From Pratylenchus scribneri (Eukaryota > Nematoda > Chromadorea > Rhabditida > Pratylenchidae), in NCBI GenBank assembly GCA_030063045.1, contig JAQSEB010000027.1, forward strand, positions 786,274-850,273: 64,000 nucleotides of DNA, read 5' to 3'. Of the stretch, positions 63,501 through 64,000 are shown piece after piece; the first letter of the stretch is position 1, and each line of letters starts with the position of its first letter. The notes under the pieces were generated by a model. That model saw only the letters and a list, made by a program, of their open reading frames with translations. It was not told where the DNA came from and made no database searches. Made by a program: the position numbers and the translations under genes.

Positions 63501-63583
63501 AGTTTGGGGCCAATGCCAACAACGTTGGAGAGAAGAAACAATTGGATGGAAAGAATTATGGCAAAGAAAATGTCACGAAACAT
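57533..63583 (-). CDS. secreted paralog family member 4, divergent C terminus
   Basis: Fourteen exons (63583-63406, 63350-63258, 63214-63129, 63070-62993, 62939-62725, 60499-60384, 60341-60116, 60063-59819, 59769-59429, 58881-58685, 58641-58424, 58124-57936, 57804-57716, 57652-57533). A signal peptide (FFAIILSIQLFLL) leads three duplicated exons (GNSAILENAEDVG, GNATMLENDANVD, GKATNLENTVDVG) and an acidic linker. The family core follows, with RLFVCYPGKMD, FALPNVEKHKEIVEKC, CAFLYMGEEYSLFG, LDLAPRSHDEHVMAFV and PESCNLVIEIV. Beyond it the protein differs: no Ser/Thr-rich hairpin or VPPGK. Instead there is a Cys-Gln-rich link and a second globular part (NAIYCTVRKDPLANEFV, LAYNGRPDCFGRLSWG, FWTVDQYGDKQM), ending in an acidic tail. 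Intron 5 holds a 2-kb satellite, and intron 9 a possible SINE. Confidence 0.65.
58950..59125 (+). mobile_element. possible tRNA-derived SINE or relic
   Basis: A GC-rich island (GGGGGGAGGGGGAGGACGGG) precedes GGTTGCGGGTTCGATCCATC, which contains an RNA polymerase III B-box-like GGTTCGATCC. TGGCCAATTCGG upstream could be an A box, but the spacing (about 75 bp) is long. There is no complete tRNA cloverleaf. It lies in intron 9 of paralog 4. Confidence 0.35.
60535..62580. repeat. 20-bp intronic satellite, about 100 units
   Basis: Tandem AGGCGGAATTATTCTTAACC (20 bp) with one-base-shorter and CAGGCAGAATT variants. Larger blocks repeat, for example AATATAAGCAAGTGGAATTG near 60557, 61222 and 61452. 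It fills most of intron 5 of paralog 4. The word AGGCGGAATTA is shared with the 28-bp satellite in paralog 3. Confidence 0.95.
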
Positions 63584-64000
63584 TTTTAGGGGAATTGAGA
63601 AAATTAAAATTTAAAATTATAATTTTCTGAAAAAATGATTATATATAAATTTGGGTTTTTACTTTTTTGATAAATTTTAAAATGAATGTGAGTAAAATTG
63701 AGAGAAATTGGAGAGAGAAATTTGTTTAAAAACCAATGAATTATGAATCAACATAGACAATTTTTTTTCGCTTTCCATATAAAATTTTCCTCTGATTCAT
63801 TTAATTTTATTTCTGTCCTGGGAAATTCCATCTTTTAACTAAAAATGATAAAAAGTAAAATGACATCAATTTTTACGATTTTTGCAGAAGAAAAAAAAAT
63901 AAAAAAAATGAAGAAAATTAAAATTTAAAAAATCAATTTCTTTATAGGATAAAATTTGGCATTTGTCTATTATCTCTCTTCAGATAAGGGTAACCTCCAT
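63584..64000. promoter_or_regulatory. 5' flank of paralog 4
   Basis: AT-rich sequence upstream of the minus-strand start, presumably the promoter. A TATATAAATTT phrase (about 63641) lies some 60 bp upstream of the start. No gene seen before the window ends. Confidence 0.35.

Overview
The window looks like nuclear DNA of a nematode. It is very AT-rich. Genes are split into many short exons by introns that are mostly 45-300 bases and usually end in TTTTAG or TTTCAG. The gene content fits: a C-type lectin, tandem trehalases and a family of secreted lineage-specific proteins. A plant-parasitic or free-living tylenchid is plausible, but the species cannot be read from the sequence. Exon models come from reading frame and phase by eye, so single exon edges may be off by a few bases.

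Layout. 0.15-1.3 kb: small cysteine-rich secreted protein (-). 3.0-5.6 kb: secreted C-type lectin (+). 6.6-9.4 kb: PGAP4/TMEM246-like Golgi glycosyltransferase (+). 9.8-34.0 kb and 34.0-41.9 kb: two tandem copies of a unit holding a secreted trehalase gene (-) and ending in a 30/31-bp satellite. Copy 2 is whole (34431-40730). Copy 1 is cut in two (10401-14426 and 30093-32475) by a 15,666-bp insertion. 41.9-63.6 kb: four paralogous secreted proteins (-, -, +, -), three of which carry a probable aerolysin-like C-terminal module. Two of the four have kilobase satellites in their introns.

The insertion (14427-30092) is the most striking object. It starts CCCGGAC, ends GTCCGGG and is flanked by a 2-bp CA duplication; comparison with trehalase copy 2 shows the exact empty site. 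It carries five multi-exon genes. Two run left: a micro-exon gene and a BTB-BACK protein. Three run right: a coiled-coil protein, an unrecognised protein and a Tnp2/CACTA-type transposase. The palindrome AGATCT occurs about 40 times across the element, in exons, introns and spacers alike, about ten times its density in the rest of the window. It is absent from a 1.5-kb element nested inside. This reads as a large multi-gene DNA transposon with an element-wide DNA motif.

Other mobile DNA sits mostly in introns: hAT-like elements with 8-bp target duplications, a three-copy palindromic MITE family, a TA-flanked MITE and a possible tRNA-derived SINE.
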